64,000 bases of DNA, from the NCBI GenBank assembly GCA_902532525.1, contig CACAIK010000001.1, forward strand, positions 62,001 through 126,000, in the 5' to 3' direction. Position numbers and translations under genes: made by a program. This DNA is from an uncultured Pelagibacteraceae bacterium (lineage in GTDB: Bacteria; Pseudomonadota; Alphaproteobacteria; Pelagibacterales; Pelagibacteraceae). Shown piece after piece: positions 22,872-31,254 of this stretch (position 1 is the first letter of the stretch; every line of letters begins with the position of its first letter). The notes under the pieces are model-generated. The model saw nothing but the letters and a program-made list of their open reading frames with translations, was not told the DNA's origin and searched no databases.

Positions 22872-24230
22872 TTATTTTAATTGATTAAATAGTTCAGGCG
22901 GGATCCCTTTATCCGCCATTCCTTTCATGTTTCCTTTAGACATTTTTTTCATCATTTCTGACATCATCTTAAATTGTTTTAACAACTTATTGATAGTGGC
23001 AATGTCTGTACCTGAGCCATTAGCAATTCTTTTTTTTCTTGATCCATTTATAATTTTAGGATTTTCTCTTTCTTGCTTTGTCATTGATAAAATAACAGCT
23101 TCATTTTGAGTTATAATTTTTTCATCTATTCCTGATTGGTCCATTTGTGATTTAATTTTTGAAACTCCAGGGAGAAATGACATTATGCCTTCAATTCCAC
23201 CCATCTTTTTCATTTGACGTAATTGAGAAAGATAATCTTCCATCGAGAATTGACCTTTTTTAAGTTTCTCTTCTGTTTTCTTTAAATTTTCTTGATCTAA
23301 ATCTTCTGAAGCTTTTTCAACTAAGGAAACGATATCTCCCATTCCCAAAATTCTATTTGCAATTCGATCAGGATGGAAAACTTCAAAATTCTCAATTTTT
23401 TCTCCAACACCAAGAAACTTTATGGGGACCTCAGCAACATATTTCATACTCAATGCAGCTCCACCTCTTCCATCTCCATCTGCTCTTGTAAGTATAATGC
23501 CGCTCAAATTTACTGTATTTTTAAATTCCTTTGCTACATTAGCAGCAACTTGACCTGTTAGAGAATCTGCTACCAGTATAGTTTCTGCAGGATTAATAAT
23601 AGTTTCAATTTGTTTGATTTCATTCATCATTTGAAAATCTATTTGTGTTCTTCCAGCAGTATCAAATAAAACTACTTCACAACCATTTAAATTTGCAGCA
23701 CTTAAAGCTCTTCTACAAATATCAGCAGGAAGCTGGCCTTCTATAATTGGCAAAGTTTCAATATTATTTTGTTCACCCAAAAGTCTCAATTGCTCTTGCG
23801 CGGCAGGTCTGTAAACGTCCAAACTAGCCATCATAACTTTTTTCTTGTTATTTTTTTCTAAAAATTTCGCTAATTTTGAGGTTGTTGTAGTTTTTCCTGA
23901 ACCTTGCAACCCAACTAGCATGATTGGAACTGGAGGGACAGCATTAAGGGAGATTTCAGAATTCTTATCACCTAAAAAAGATACTATTTCGTCATAAACG
24001 ATTTTTACAACCATATCCCCGGGAGAAGTTGATCTTATAATTTCTTGACCTAGCGCTTTAGGCTTAACTCTACTAATAAACTCCTTAACTACGTCTAAAG
24101 AAACATCGGCTTCTAATAAAGCCAACCTTATACCTTTTAAACCCTCATCAACTTGCTTTTCATCAAGAGAAGGAGCTTTTTTTAATGAAGAAAAAATTTC
24201 TTCAAATTTATTAGTTAAATTTTCAAACAT
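22872..24230 (-). CDS. ffh: Signal recognition particle protein Ffh
   Basis: 452 residues from the chosen start. SRP54 GTPase that binds signal peptides and 4.5S RNA and delivers ribosomes to FtsY. The N domain (MFENLTNKFEEIF onward), G domain with GLQGSGKTTTTSKLA, DTAGRTQ and TRADGDGRGG, and a methionine-rich M domain (MMSEMMKKMSKGNMKGMADKG) are in order. An in-frame ATG at 24311 would add 27 residues (Arg/His/Trp-rich, unlike any Ffh N-terminus) and would run through the structured element upstream, so the start at 24230 is preferred. It is divergent from dapF and heads the 24-kb minus-strand run. Confidence 0.97.
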   Translation of the reverse strand: MFENLTNKFEEIFSSLKKAPSLDEKQVDEGLKGIRLALLEADVSLDVVKEFISRVKPKALGQEIIRSTSPGDMVVKIVYDEIVSFLGDKNSEISLNAVPPVPIMLVGLQGSGKTTTTSKLAKFLEKNNKKKVMMASLDVYRPAAQEQLRLLGEQNNIETLPIIEGQLPADICRRALSAANLNGCEVVLFDTAGRTQIDFQMMNEIKQIETIINPAETILVADSLTGQVAANVAKEFKNTVNLSGIILTRADGDGRGGAALSMKYVAEVPIKFLGVGEKIENFEVFHPDRIANRILGMGDIVSLVEKASEDLDQENLKKTEEKLKKGQFSMEDYLSQLRQMKKMGGIEGIMSFLPGVSKIKSQMDQSGIDEKIITQNEAVILSMTKQERENPKIINGSRKKRIANGSGTDIATINKLLKQFKMMSEMMKKMSKGNMKGMADKGIPPELFNQLK

Positions 24231-24337
24231 AATTTCGCACAGCAAGTATCGCACCAGTGGGCGAACCCTCGCTGACTGGTGTCGATCTCTTTGTTTCCAA
24301 AGACACCGCAAATTGCTGTATTTTGCGGAAGTGAGCG
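24231..24337 (-). ncRNA. Structured ffh leader RNA or small RNA with possible pseudoknot
   Basis: Read on the minus strand, this spacer folds into three hairpins. H1: 7-bp stem 24306-24312/24322-24328 with a 9-base loop. H2: 6-bp stem 24288-24293/24298-24303 capped by a GAAA tetraloop. H3: 7-bp stem 24252-24258/24275-24281 with a further small G-C helix in its loop. Seven bases of the H1 loop (24313-24319) are perfectly complementary to 24239-24245, which lie 8 bases before the ffh start codon, giving a possible long-range pseudoknot. GC content is visibly higher than in flanking DNA, and a TATAAT box precedes it. It lacks the SRP-RNA domain IV signature and a T-arm, so it is neither 4.5S RNA nor a tRNA by eye. 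Whether it is a cis-regulator of ffh or an independent RNA is unknown; no terminator separates it from ffh. Confidence 0.62.
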
Positions 24338-24340
24338 TAA

Positions 24341-24366
24341 ATTATATTAGAGGTTCAAAAAGTCAA
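24341..24366 (-). promoter_or_regulatory. Promoter for the ffh leader RNA
   Basis: On the minus strand a perfect TATAAT (24341-24346) is preceded by TTGACT (24361-24366). The 14-base spacing is shorter than the usual 17; at 17 bases the hexamer is the weaker TTATTG (24364-24369). Transcription would begin near 24334, at the edge of the first hairpin. Confidence 0.55.
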
Positions 24367-24389
24367 TAAATAAGTTAAGTATTATTTAT

Positions 24390-25214
24390 ATGGAATTTGA
24401 AGCATTTAAAATGGATGGATTAGGTAACGACTTTGTTATTATTGATCAGAGAATAAATAGTTTAAACTTATCAAATGACCAAATCTTAAAAATTTGTGAC
24501 AGAGATTTCATAGGGTGCGATCAGTTGATCTACATAAACAAAAGTCAAAAAGCTGATGCTGATGTTGCTTTTTTTAACTCAGATGGAAGCCACTCAGATG
24601 CATGTGGAAACGGAACTAGATGTGTTGCTTATTTACTAAGTATTGAAAAAAATAAAAAAGAAATTGAAATTACGGTATCCTCAAAAATATTAAAATCTAA
24701 AGTTCTTAATGATAAAGATGTTGAAACGATAATTGGAACTCCAAATTTAGAGTGGAACAAAATTCCTTTAAGTAAAAATCTTGATACTAAAAATCTATCA
24801 CTTGGTATGATTGATATTGACGGAAATAAAATGAATGGTGGTATTGCAGTAAATGTTGGAAACCCTCATGTCGTATATTTTTGCGAGGATATAGAAAAAA
24901 TAAATTTAAAAAAATATGGACCATTAATAGAAAATCATGAAGTTTTCCCTGAGAAATGCAATGTCACAATAGCTCAGAAAATTAGTGAACAACATTACAA
25001 AATTAAAGTTTGGGAGAGGGGTGCAGGTTTAACAAAAGCTTGCGGGACTGCAGCATGTGCAACAGCAGTCGCAGCTAATTTAAATCAACTACAAAACAGT
25101 AATTCAAAAATAGAATTTTCAACAGGAATTTTAAATATTCAAATTGATAATGAATTAAATATAAAAATGAGAGGTCCTGTATCTGAAATTGAAAAGATTA
25201 ATATCAAAATATAA
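24390..25214 (+). CDS. dapF: Diaminopimelate epimerase
   Basis: 274 residues. It converts LL- to meso-diaminopimelate for lysine and peptidoglycan. The two catalytic cysteines are Cys72 (SDACGNGTRC) and Cys218 (KACGTAACAT). The gene is divergent from ffh and overlaps ftsY in a TAATG arrangement. In many alphaproteobacteria a MiaB/MtaB-type gene lies between dapF and ftsY; none is here. Confidence 0.97.
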   Translation: MEFEAFKMDGLGNDFVIIDQRINSLNLSNDQILKICDRDFIGCDQLIYINKSQKADADVAFFNSDGSHSDACGNGTRCVAYLLSIEKNKKEIEITVSSKILKSKVLNDKDVETIIGTPNLEWNKIPLSKNLDTKNLSLGMIDIDGNKMNGGIAVNVGNPHVVYFCEDIEKINLKKYGPLIENHEVFPEKCNVTIAQKISEQHYKIKVWERGAGLTKACGTAACATAVAANLNQLQNSNSKIEFSTGILNIQIDNELNIKMRGPVSEIEKINIKI

Positions 25215-26131
25215 TGGGTATTTTTGAAAAATTTAAAATCGGATTTAAGAGAAGTGCAAGCAATATAGCATCAGGCCTTAAAGAAATAATAGTTAAGAAA
25301 GAAATTGACGATGCAACTCTTGATAAAATAGAAGAATTCTTGATCGGCTCAGATGTGGGCATAGATGCAGCATCAGAGATAAAATCTATAATTGCTCAAA
25401 AAAAGATTGATCCTAAAAATGATCCAATCAAGGAAGTTTTCGAAATACTTAATAATTATATTTTAGAACTAATGACACCCCTAGAAAAGAAAGATTTTTT
25501 TTTAAAAAAAGAAAAGACAAATATAATATTAGTTTCAGGTGTTAATGGAGTTGGTAAGACAACTACTATTGGAAAATTAGGAAAAATATTTATACAAAAT
25601 AATAATAAAGTTCTTTTTTCAGCATGCGATACATTTAGAGCAGCTGCTATTGATCAATTAGAAGAATGGGCTAACAGGGTTGATGCTAAAATTGTGAAAT
25701 CAGATCCTGGTTCAGATCCAGCTTCAGTTGCTTTCAAAGCAATGGAAATAGCTAAAAGTCAAAATATAGATCAAGTAATAATAGACACGGCAGGAAGATT
25801 GCAAAATAAAAAGAATTTAATGGATGAATTAAAAAAAATAGGAAATGTAATTAAAAAAAGTGATGAAACAGCACCTCACGAAGTTATTTTAGTTTTAGAT
25901 GCAACGTCGGGACAAAACATAATTAATCAACTCGAAGAATTTAATAAATTACTTCCAATTACAGGCATCATAATGACAAAACTTGATGGAACTGCAAAAG
26001 GCGGAATATTGATTGCGATTTCAAAGAAATATAAAGTACCTATTGTTGGTCTCGGACTTGGAGAAAAAGAGGATGACTTACAAATATTTGAAGCTGAGAA
26101 GTTTGCAAATGCTTTTACCCAAGTTAATTAA
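25214..26131 (+). CDS. ftsY: SRP receptor FtsY
   Basis: 305 residues: the NG core only, without the long acidic N-terminal A domain of the E. coli protein. GTPase motifs are GVNGVGKTTTIGKLG (P-loop 109-117), DTFRAAAIDQLE, DTAGRLQNK and TKLDGTAKGG. It docks the SRP-ribosome complex to SecYEG and pairs with Ffh encoded divergently. Its start overlaps the dapF stop; its end overlaps the convergent downstream gene by 8 bases. Confidence 0.97.
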   Translation: MGIFEKFKIGFKRSASNIASGLKEIIVKKEIDDATLDKIEEFLIGSDVGIDAASEIKSIIAQKKIDPKNDPIKEVFEILNNYILELMTPLEKKDFFLKKEKTNIILVSGVNGVGKTTTIGKLGKIFIQNNNKVLFSACDTFRAAAIDQLEEWANRVDAKIVKSDPGSDPASVAFKAMEIAKSQNIDQVIIDTAGRLQNKKNLMDELKKIGNVIKKSDETAPHEVILVLDATSGQNIINQLEEFNKLLPITGIIMTKLDGTAKGGILIAISKKYKVPIVGLGLGEKEDDLQIFEAEKFANAFTQVN

Positions 26132-26687
26132 GCAAATTTTTAGAAATTAAAGGTTTATAGATATTGCACTCAAAATTATTTTTTAGAGATTTATAACCAC
26201 AGTTTTCAGCATAAGAAGAGATTATAAAATTTAATTTTCCAGAAGTCTTAGCAATTTCTAGCTTATTATTTTTTATGTCATATTTTAAATTTTCATTAAA
26301 ATTTTTTTTTGCACTTATCAAAATTAAAGTGTTGTTGTCATTTAATAAATAGTAAGCAAAATCCTCTGGGAAAAGTGGGTAATTATATTTTTTTGATATT
26401 TTTTTAACTTTTTTTGGAAACCAGTCATATGAAATTAAAGGGTAATCTTTATTCAAATTTTTATCATATAAGTATAAGTCCTGTGGAAAATCATTAATAT
26501 AATTAGAAAATTCTCCCTTTGCAAAAATAGCTTTCTTCCGTGTTTTAAAATAAAGAGTGAACTCACTATTGTAAGAGTTCATTTTTCCAATATGAAAATA
26601 ATTGTTATCATAGTACTCATTATTTATTTCTGAACTAAGTTTTGTTGGCAATATTAATAAAAAAAGTAATAAAGGGAATTTAAACAT
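26124..26687 (-). CDS. Exported protein of unknown function
   Basis: 187 residues, not recognised. Residues 1-18 form a hydrophobic signal peptide (MFKFPLLLFLLILPTKLSS), so the mature protein is probably periplasmic. The body is rich in Tyr, Asn and Lys, with many aromatic/charged alternations (DYPLISYDWFPKKVKK) and two cysteines near the C-terminus that could form a disulfide (NCGYKS, FECNIY). It converges on ftsY with an 8-base overlap and lies 48 bases downstream of the hydrolase gene on the same strand. The coding call is supported by length, signal peptide and neighbour spacing rather than homology. Confidence 0.7.
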   Translation of the reverse strand: MFKFPLLLFLLILPTKLSSEINNEYYDNNYFHIGKMNSYNSEFTLYFKTRKKAIFAKGEFSNYINDFPQDLYLYDKNLNKDYPLISYDWFPKKVKKISKKYNYPLFPEDFAYYLLNDNNTLILISAKKNFNENLKYDIKNNKLEIAKTSGKLNFIISSYAENCGYKSLKNNFECNIYKPLISKNLLN

Positions 26688-26721
26688 ATCTAAAATTAGA
26701 ATTTAAAAGTGATGTGGATTT

Positions 26722-26746
26722 GTTTAAATTATGTCTTAATTTAAAC
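26722..26746 (+). terminator. AT-rich 10-bp hairpin at the end of the hydrolase gene
   Basis: A perfect 10-base inverted repeat (26722-26731 with 26737-26746, 5-base loop) overlaps the stop codon of the minus-strand hydrolase gene. A T-run follows on the plus strand (26747-26751) but not on the minus strand, so the orientation that would work as a terminator points away from the adjacent genes; it could catch antisense transcription beyond ftsY. Nearly all pairs are A-T, so stability is low. Confidence 0.3.
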
Positions 26747-27548
26747 TTTTTATAAAATTGTCGATTGATTGAATTAAATTTTTATTAAATTCCATCATAT
26801 GGTCGTCGTTGTCATTAAAATAATTTGACTTAACACCACCATATTTATTAAATATTTCTTCACCCATATAGAATGGTACAATATTATCCTTTTTTCCATG
26901 CATCACATGCATGGGAAACTTTATTTTGTTAATTTTTTCAATAGATTTGTATTTATCTTTTAAAATAATTTTTGCAGGAAGATATGGGTAATATTTTTGC
27001 GCCAGAATCTCCATGGATGTAAAAGGGGACTCCAATATTATACCTGCAAATAAATTGTTACTTGCGGTCTCTATTGCTACAGCAGTGCCAAGAGATTCTC
27101 CATAGAGAACAATATCTTTATCTTCTATATTGTTTTGATTAAGCCATTCTTTGGCTTTAATTGCATCTTTATAAAGTCCAATTTCAGTTGGTTTGCCTTT
27201 GTTTCCACTAAAGCCTCTATATGCAAAAATTAAATAGTTTAAATCTAAATCTGCAAACTCATTTAGTTTATAAATTCTATTATCTAATTTTCCAGCATTT
27301 CCGTGAAAAAAAAGTAAGGTTTTAAAGTTATTATTTTTTTTGTAATACCATCCAACTAGATCATTATCAGATTGAATACTTACTTTTTCGATTTTGTGAG
27401 ATAGAGGTCCTTCATCTAAATAATTATTTTCACCAGGATGGTATAATAATTTTCTTTGATAAAAATAAACTATTAGAGAAACTCCAAAGTAAATAATAAA
27501 AATATAAAACAGAATTTTTGCAAATAACATTTTAGGCTTTAATTTCAT
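26736..27548 (-). CDS. Membrane-anchored alpha/beta hydrolase (BEM46/ABHD13-like)
   Basis: 270 residues. One N-terminal transmembrane segment (about 8-28) is followed by a serine-hydrolase domain. The catalytic triad is readable: Ser152 in GESLG, Asp221 in HGKKDNIVP and His250 in DDHMMEF; the oxyanion loop is FFHGNAGK (81-88). The order and spacing fit the S33-like BEM46 group, whose substrates are mostly unknown. It overlaps the upstream DMT transporter gene by 17 bases; a second ATG at residue 7 would nearly remove the overlap. Confidence 0.85.
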   Translation of the reverse strand: MKLKPKMLFAKILFYIFIIYFGVSLIVYFYQRKLLYHPGENNYLDEGPLSHKIEKVSIQSDNDLVGWYYKKNNNFKTLLFFHGNAGKLDNRIYKLNEFADLDLNYLIFAYRGFSGNKGKPTEIGLYKDAIKAKEWLNQNNIEDKDIVLYGESLGTAVAIETASNNLFAGIILESPFTSMEILAQKYYPYLPAKIILKDKYKSIEKINKIKFPMHVMHGKKDNIVPFYMGEEIFNKYGGVKSNYFNDNDDHMMEFNKNLIQSIDNFIKSLN

Positions 27549-28434
27549 TTTTACTTTTTCTTCTTACCAAATAAATACCAAAAAATACAAATATGGTACC
27601 TATTAAATGATAATTCTCTAAAATCTCTGAAAAAAATATTATTCCATAAAAAGCTCCATAAATTGTATAGAGGTATAGCGTGAAACCAGTTGTTGATGGT
27701 CCTAAATATTTAATAGTTAATGTGTATAGTGAGAAAGCGATTATACCTGGAGAAATTGCTGCAAACAAAATCCAATAATAAAATTCTTCATTGAATAAAG
27801 TTTTTTCAAAATAAAAATGCTCTATAAAATAAAAAGGCAAAATGGATAAAAAACCAAAGAAAGATATAATTGTTAGTCTTGGAAAAAATTTAAGTTCTGA
27901 ATTCCATTGAAAAAGCATAACTGTATAAATTGCCCAGCCTAATGCTGCTCCTAACATCCAAAAATCTCCAGAAGCAAATTTTAATTCAAGAAGTAAATTG
28001 ATATCGCCCTTTAAAATTACAGCAAACACTCCAAATAGACAAAAAAGTAAGCCAATAAATTGGAAAATATTTATCTTATCTTTAAAAAGAAAATATGAGA
28101 TTAAAATTATAAATATTGGTGAAGAAGTATAAAGAATTCCCATATTAACAATGGTTGTAGATGAACCAGCCATATATGGAAATATTCCACAAACACCACA
28201 TCCCATCAAACCTAGAAAAAAACTTCTTTTACTCTCTTTTTTAATAGTCTGAAAATTATCAACTAAATACTTATAATTTAGGACGAATAAAATAATGAAA
28301 AAAATAAACCATCTCCAAAAAGATAAAGATATGGGAGGAACATCATCAACACCACCTCTTGCTACAATTAAATTACTAGCCATAAAAAGTGGCTGAAACA
28401 ATAATAGAAAATATCCGATAAAATTTTTATTCAT
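27532..28434 (-). CDS. EamA-family (DMT) transporter
   Basis: 300 residues with about ten hydrophobic helices and the two-fold EamA repeat (first half about 7-140, second about 155-290). Proteins of this type move amino acids, nucleosides or other metabolites, mostly outward; no substrate can be assigned. The conserved opening (PLFMASNLIVARGG) and second-repeat GAALGWAIYTVMLFQW are typical. It overlaps both neighbours (MFS gene by 8 bases, hydrolase by 17), so the three minus-strand genes form one unit. Confidence 0.88.
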   Translation of the reverse strand: MNKNFIGYFLLLFQPLFMASNLIVARGGVDDVPPISLSFWRWFIFFIILFVLNYKYLVDNFQTIKKESKRSFFLGLMGCGVCGIFPYMAGSSTTIVNMGILYTSSPIFIILISYFLFKDKINIFQFIGLLFCLFGVFAVILKGDINLLLELKFASGDFWMLGAALGWAIYTVMLFQWNSELKFFPRLTIISFFGFLSILPFYFIEHFYFEKTLFNEEFYYWILFAAISPGIIAFSLYTLTIKYLGPSTTGFTLYLYTIYGAFYGIIFFSEILENYHLIGTIFVFFGIYLVRRKSKNEIKA

Positions 28435-29635
28435 TTTTATTTAATATTAAAAAAAATAAGTAACTTAAAATGCATAAAAATAAAAAAATTGAAAAAGAAA
28501 TTTGATAGCTCATTGTAATAGTAGCACCTAAATTTCTGGAAAAATCTATTATTAAACCAATTATCCATTGTACAAAAAAAGTACCAGAAAATAAAAATAC
28601 ATTGAATGAAGTTAAAGATTTTCCTGCTAGTTTAGTAGGAAAATTTAATGCTATTGCTGGTTGGGTTAAAGAAATTACTATTGATGATAAAATATAAAGA
28701 GTAAACATGGTTGCACCAGCCTTGTCTCCCATTATGACTATTAAAAATAAAATTATATAACTTACAGGAAGTGTAAATTTTACAATTCTCATACTGTCAA
28801 TTCCCTTGGAAGATAGTTTTGGCAAAAAATATCCCCATATTAAAAAAGAAAAAAGCATAGTTACATTTATCCAAAATAAACCTGTCGCACTTTGTATTGC
28901 ATCATAACCCGTCACATTTAGCATCCATGGGCCAGCCCACAATGTTTGTATTGCTTGAACACCTCCATAATTAAAAAATGCAAGCGGTACTAAGCTAATG
29001 AAGAATTTATTTTTCCATATGTGGGAAAGATTTTGAAGATTATTATTTTGGTCTTCATCCCTCTTAGTTTCCCACGAAGGTATTAAAATTGATATTAATA
29101 TTATGCTTATCAAAATTAAAAAGGCTATAATTAAAAAAATAGATCGCCAACCAATTATTGGTAATAAAATTTGAACTGGTAGAGTTGATGCAACAAATCC
29201 AAAATTTGCAACCATCAACATCCATGAATTTGCACGTTGTTGATATTTTTCTTCAAACCATACTCTGTAACCAGTTAAAGGACCCATTAAACAAGCAGCA
29301 ACACCTACACCAATGAAAATTCTAGAAATTAATAAACCTGCAAAACTTTTAGCAAAAGCAAATGAAATAGTTCCAATAAGAGCAATGATTAATAAATATC
29401 CGATAACTTTTTTTGGACCGAATCTATCTAATAACATACCGGTAGGAATTTGCATGAGCGAAAACCCTAAAAAATATCCTCCGGCTAAAAGTCCAAGATT
29501 TGCGGCACTTAAATTGAATTCAGTTGAAAGAGCAGGTGTTAATGTTGCGGTAATTGATCTCAGTAAATTTGATATAAAAAAGCCAAAGGCAAATACAGAA
29601 AAAATTAGAATACTTTTATTTATTTTATTGATCAT
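28427..29635 (-). CDS. Major facilitator superfamily transporter
   Basis: 402 residues with twelve predicted membrane helices. The MFS loop-2/3 signature GMLLDRFGPKKVIG is at about residues 66-79, and a second-half counterpart is weak, as usual. The N-terminal LLRSITATLTPALSTEFNLS resembles nitrate/cyanate-type and general substrate:H+ carriers, but the substrate is not predictable. First gene of the three-gene unit; its start is 30 bases from the divergent ggt start. Confidence 0.88.
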   Translation of the reverse strand: MINKINKSILIFSVFAFGFFISNLLRSITATLTPALSTEFNLSAANLGLLAGGYFLGFSLMQIPTGMLLDRFGPKKVIGYLLIIALIGTISFAFAKSFAGLLISRIFIGVGVAACLMGPLTGYRVWFEEKYQQRANSWMLMVANFGFVASTLPVQILLPIIGWRSIFLIIAFLILISIILISILIPSWETKRDEDQNNNLQNLSHIWKNKFFISLVPLAFFNYGGVQAIQTLWAGPWMLNVTGYDAIQSATGLFWINVTMLFSFLIWGYFLPKLSSKGIDSMRIVKFTLPVSYIILFLIVIMGDKAGATMFTLYILSSIVISLTQPAIALNFPTKLAGKSLTSFNVFLFSGTFFVQWIIGLIIDFSRNLGATITMSYQISFSIFLFLCILSYLFFLILNKNE

Positions 29636-29665
29636 TTATATTTTTTATGAAATTACAGTTCTATT

Positions 29666-31249
29666 ATGAATAATCATTCAACAAAAGATAAAGATGCCAT
29701 TTCTTCAAATGGTATGGCCGCAACATCACATCCAATAGCTACAGAAGAAGCTCTTAGAATATTGCAAAAAGGTGGAAATGCAGTGGATGCAGCTATTGCA
29801 GCTTCTGTTGTTCTCTCTGTTGCAGAGCCTAATGCCACAAGTATAGGTGGAGATTGTTTTGCAATAATAAAAATGAATGGCAAAGACCCTGTTTCATATA
29901 ATGGATCAGGTATTGCTCCAGTAAAAGCAAATTTTGATTATTTCAAGGAAAAGAATATAGATAAAATCGGTTTAACAAGTCCTCACGCAGTAACTATTCC
30001 TGGTGCATTAGATGCTTGGAATTCAATTCATAATGATTTTGGAAAACTCGATTTTGAGGAGTTGTTTCACAAAGGTATAGATATTGCAAAGAATGGTTTT
30101 AAAGTGACTAAAGTTGTTGCTAACGCCTGGAGCAACGTATTTAATAAATTAAACGATAACCCATATTCTAGAAAACATATGCTAAATAATGGTAAAAGTT
30201 ATCAATTTAATGAGGTAAATAAAAATCCTGCACTTGGAGAGACTCTCGAAAAAATTTCAAAAAATGGAGTTAAAGAATTTTATGAAGGATCAATTGCTGA
30301 AGATTTAGTTAAAACTTTAAAAGAGTTTGGGGGCTTACATACAATAGAAGATTTCCATAAGCAAAAAACTATTAAATCAGACACTTTATCAGATAGTTAT
30401 AGAGATATTATTATACATCAATGTCCTCCGAGTGGACCTGGAATAACAGTTTTAGTAATGATGAAATTATTAGAAAAGTTAGGTATTGAAAAATATGCTG
30501 TGAATTCATTTGAAAGATTCCATCTTGAAGCAGAAGTTACAAAGCAGGCTTATAAACTTAAGGAAGAAAATATTGGTGATCCAGAATTTGTAGATTTAGA
30601 TTTGAAAAAAATATTAAGTGAACAAAACATAGATAATATTTCAAAAAATATATCTATTAATGGCTGTGCAGATGTAGGAGATCTAAATATTCCAAACCAT
30701 CCTGAAACAGTTTATTTAAGCGTGGTAGACAGAGATTTAAATGTAGTTTCAATTATAAATTCTGTTTGCTATGCTTTTGGATCTGGAATAACAGGTGATA
30801 AATCTGGAGTGGTTCTTCACAATAGAGGAACTAATTTTAGAGTTGAGGAAGGTCATCCTAATTGTATTCAAGGATTAAAAAGACCGCTACATACCATAAT
30901 TCCTGGAATAGTCATGAACAACAAAAGAGAATGTGAATTATCTTATGGAGTAATGGGAGGACAATATCAACCTGTAGGTCAAGTTCATGTTTTAAATAGC
31001 ATTATTGATTATAACTTAACTCCTCAACAAGCCATTTCATTTCCTAGAGCCTTCCATTTCAATAACATTTATAAATTAGAGAAAAGTATTGATGAAAAAA
31101 TTTTTAATAATTTAAAAGAAGTCGGTCATAATGTTGAGTATATAGATGGTAATCATGGAGGTGGACAAGCAATTCAAATAGATAGAGAAAAAGGAAATTT
31201 AGTTGGCGGTTCAGATCCAAGAAAAGATGGATACGCAAAAGGTTATTAA
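29666..31249 (+). CDS. ggt: Gamma-glutamyltransferase family protein
   Basis: 527 residues, Ntn-hydrolase fold. Members self-cleave before a catalytic Thr; here that is most likely Thr348 in NHPETVYLSVVDRD, followed by the FGSGI loop. The N-terminal GMAATSHPIATEEAL and GGNAVDAAIAA are diagnostic. There is no signal peptide, unlike periplasmic GGTs, so the enzyme is probably cytoplasmic and may act on a gamma-glutamyl compound or related amide taken up whole. It heads a plus-strand operon with an acyl-CoA ligase (6 bases) and a PanE-like reductase. Confidence 0.9.
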   Translation: MNNHSTKDKDAISSNGMAATSHPIATEEALRILQKGGNAVDAAIAASVVLSVAEPNATSIGGDCFAIIKMNGKDPVSYNGSGIAPVKANFDYFKEKNIDKIGLTSPHAVTIPGALDAWNSIHNDFGKLDFEELFHKGIDIAKNGFKVTKVVANAWSNVFNKLNDNPYSRKHMLNNGKSYQFNEVNKNPALGETLEKISKNGVKEFYEGSIAEDLVKTLKEFGGLHTIEDFHKQKTIKSDTLSDSYRDIIIHQCPPSGPGITVLVMMKLLEKLGIEKYAVNSFERFHLEAEVTKQAYKLKEENIGDPEFVDLDLKKILSEQNIDNISKNISINGCADVGDLNIPNHPETVYLSVVDRDLNVVSIINSVCYAFGSGITGDKSGVVLHNRGTNFRVEEGHPNCIQGLKRPLHTIIPGIVMNNKRECELSYGVMGGQYQPVGQVHVLNSIIDYNLTPQQAISFPRAFHFNNIYKLEKSIDEKIFNNLKEVGHNVEYIDGNHGGGQAIQIDREKGNLVGGSDPRKDGYAKGY

Positions 31250-31254
31250 TTTAA

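Noticed and set aside
24231..24311. Possible longer Ffh N-terminus from the ATG at 24311
   Set aside because: The 27 added residues do not resemble Ffh, and the stretch folds as structured RNA; the ATG at 24230 begins the conserved N domain.
24231..24340. SRP 4.5S RNA or tRNA upstream of ffh
   Set aside because: No domain IV pattern (CAGG...GGAA...AGCAG) and no T-arm TTCNA motif on either strand; kept only as an unnamed structured RNA.
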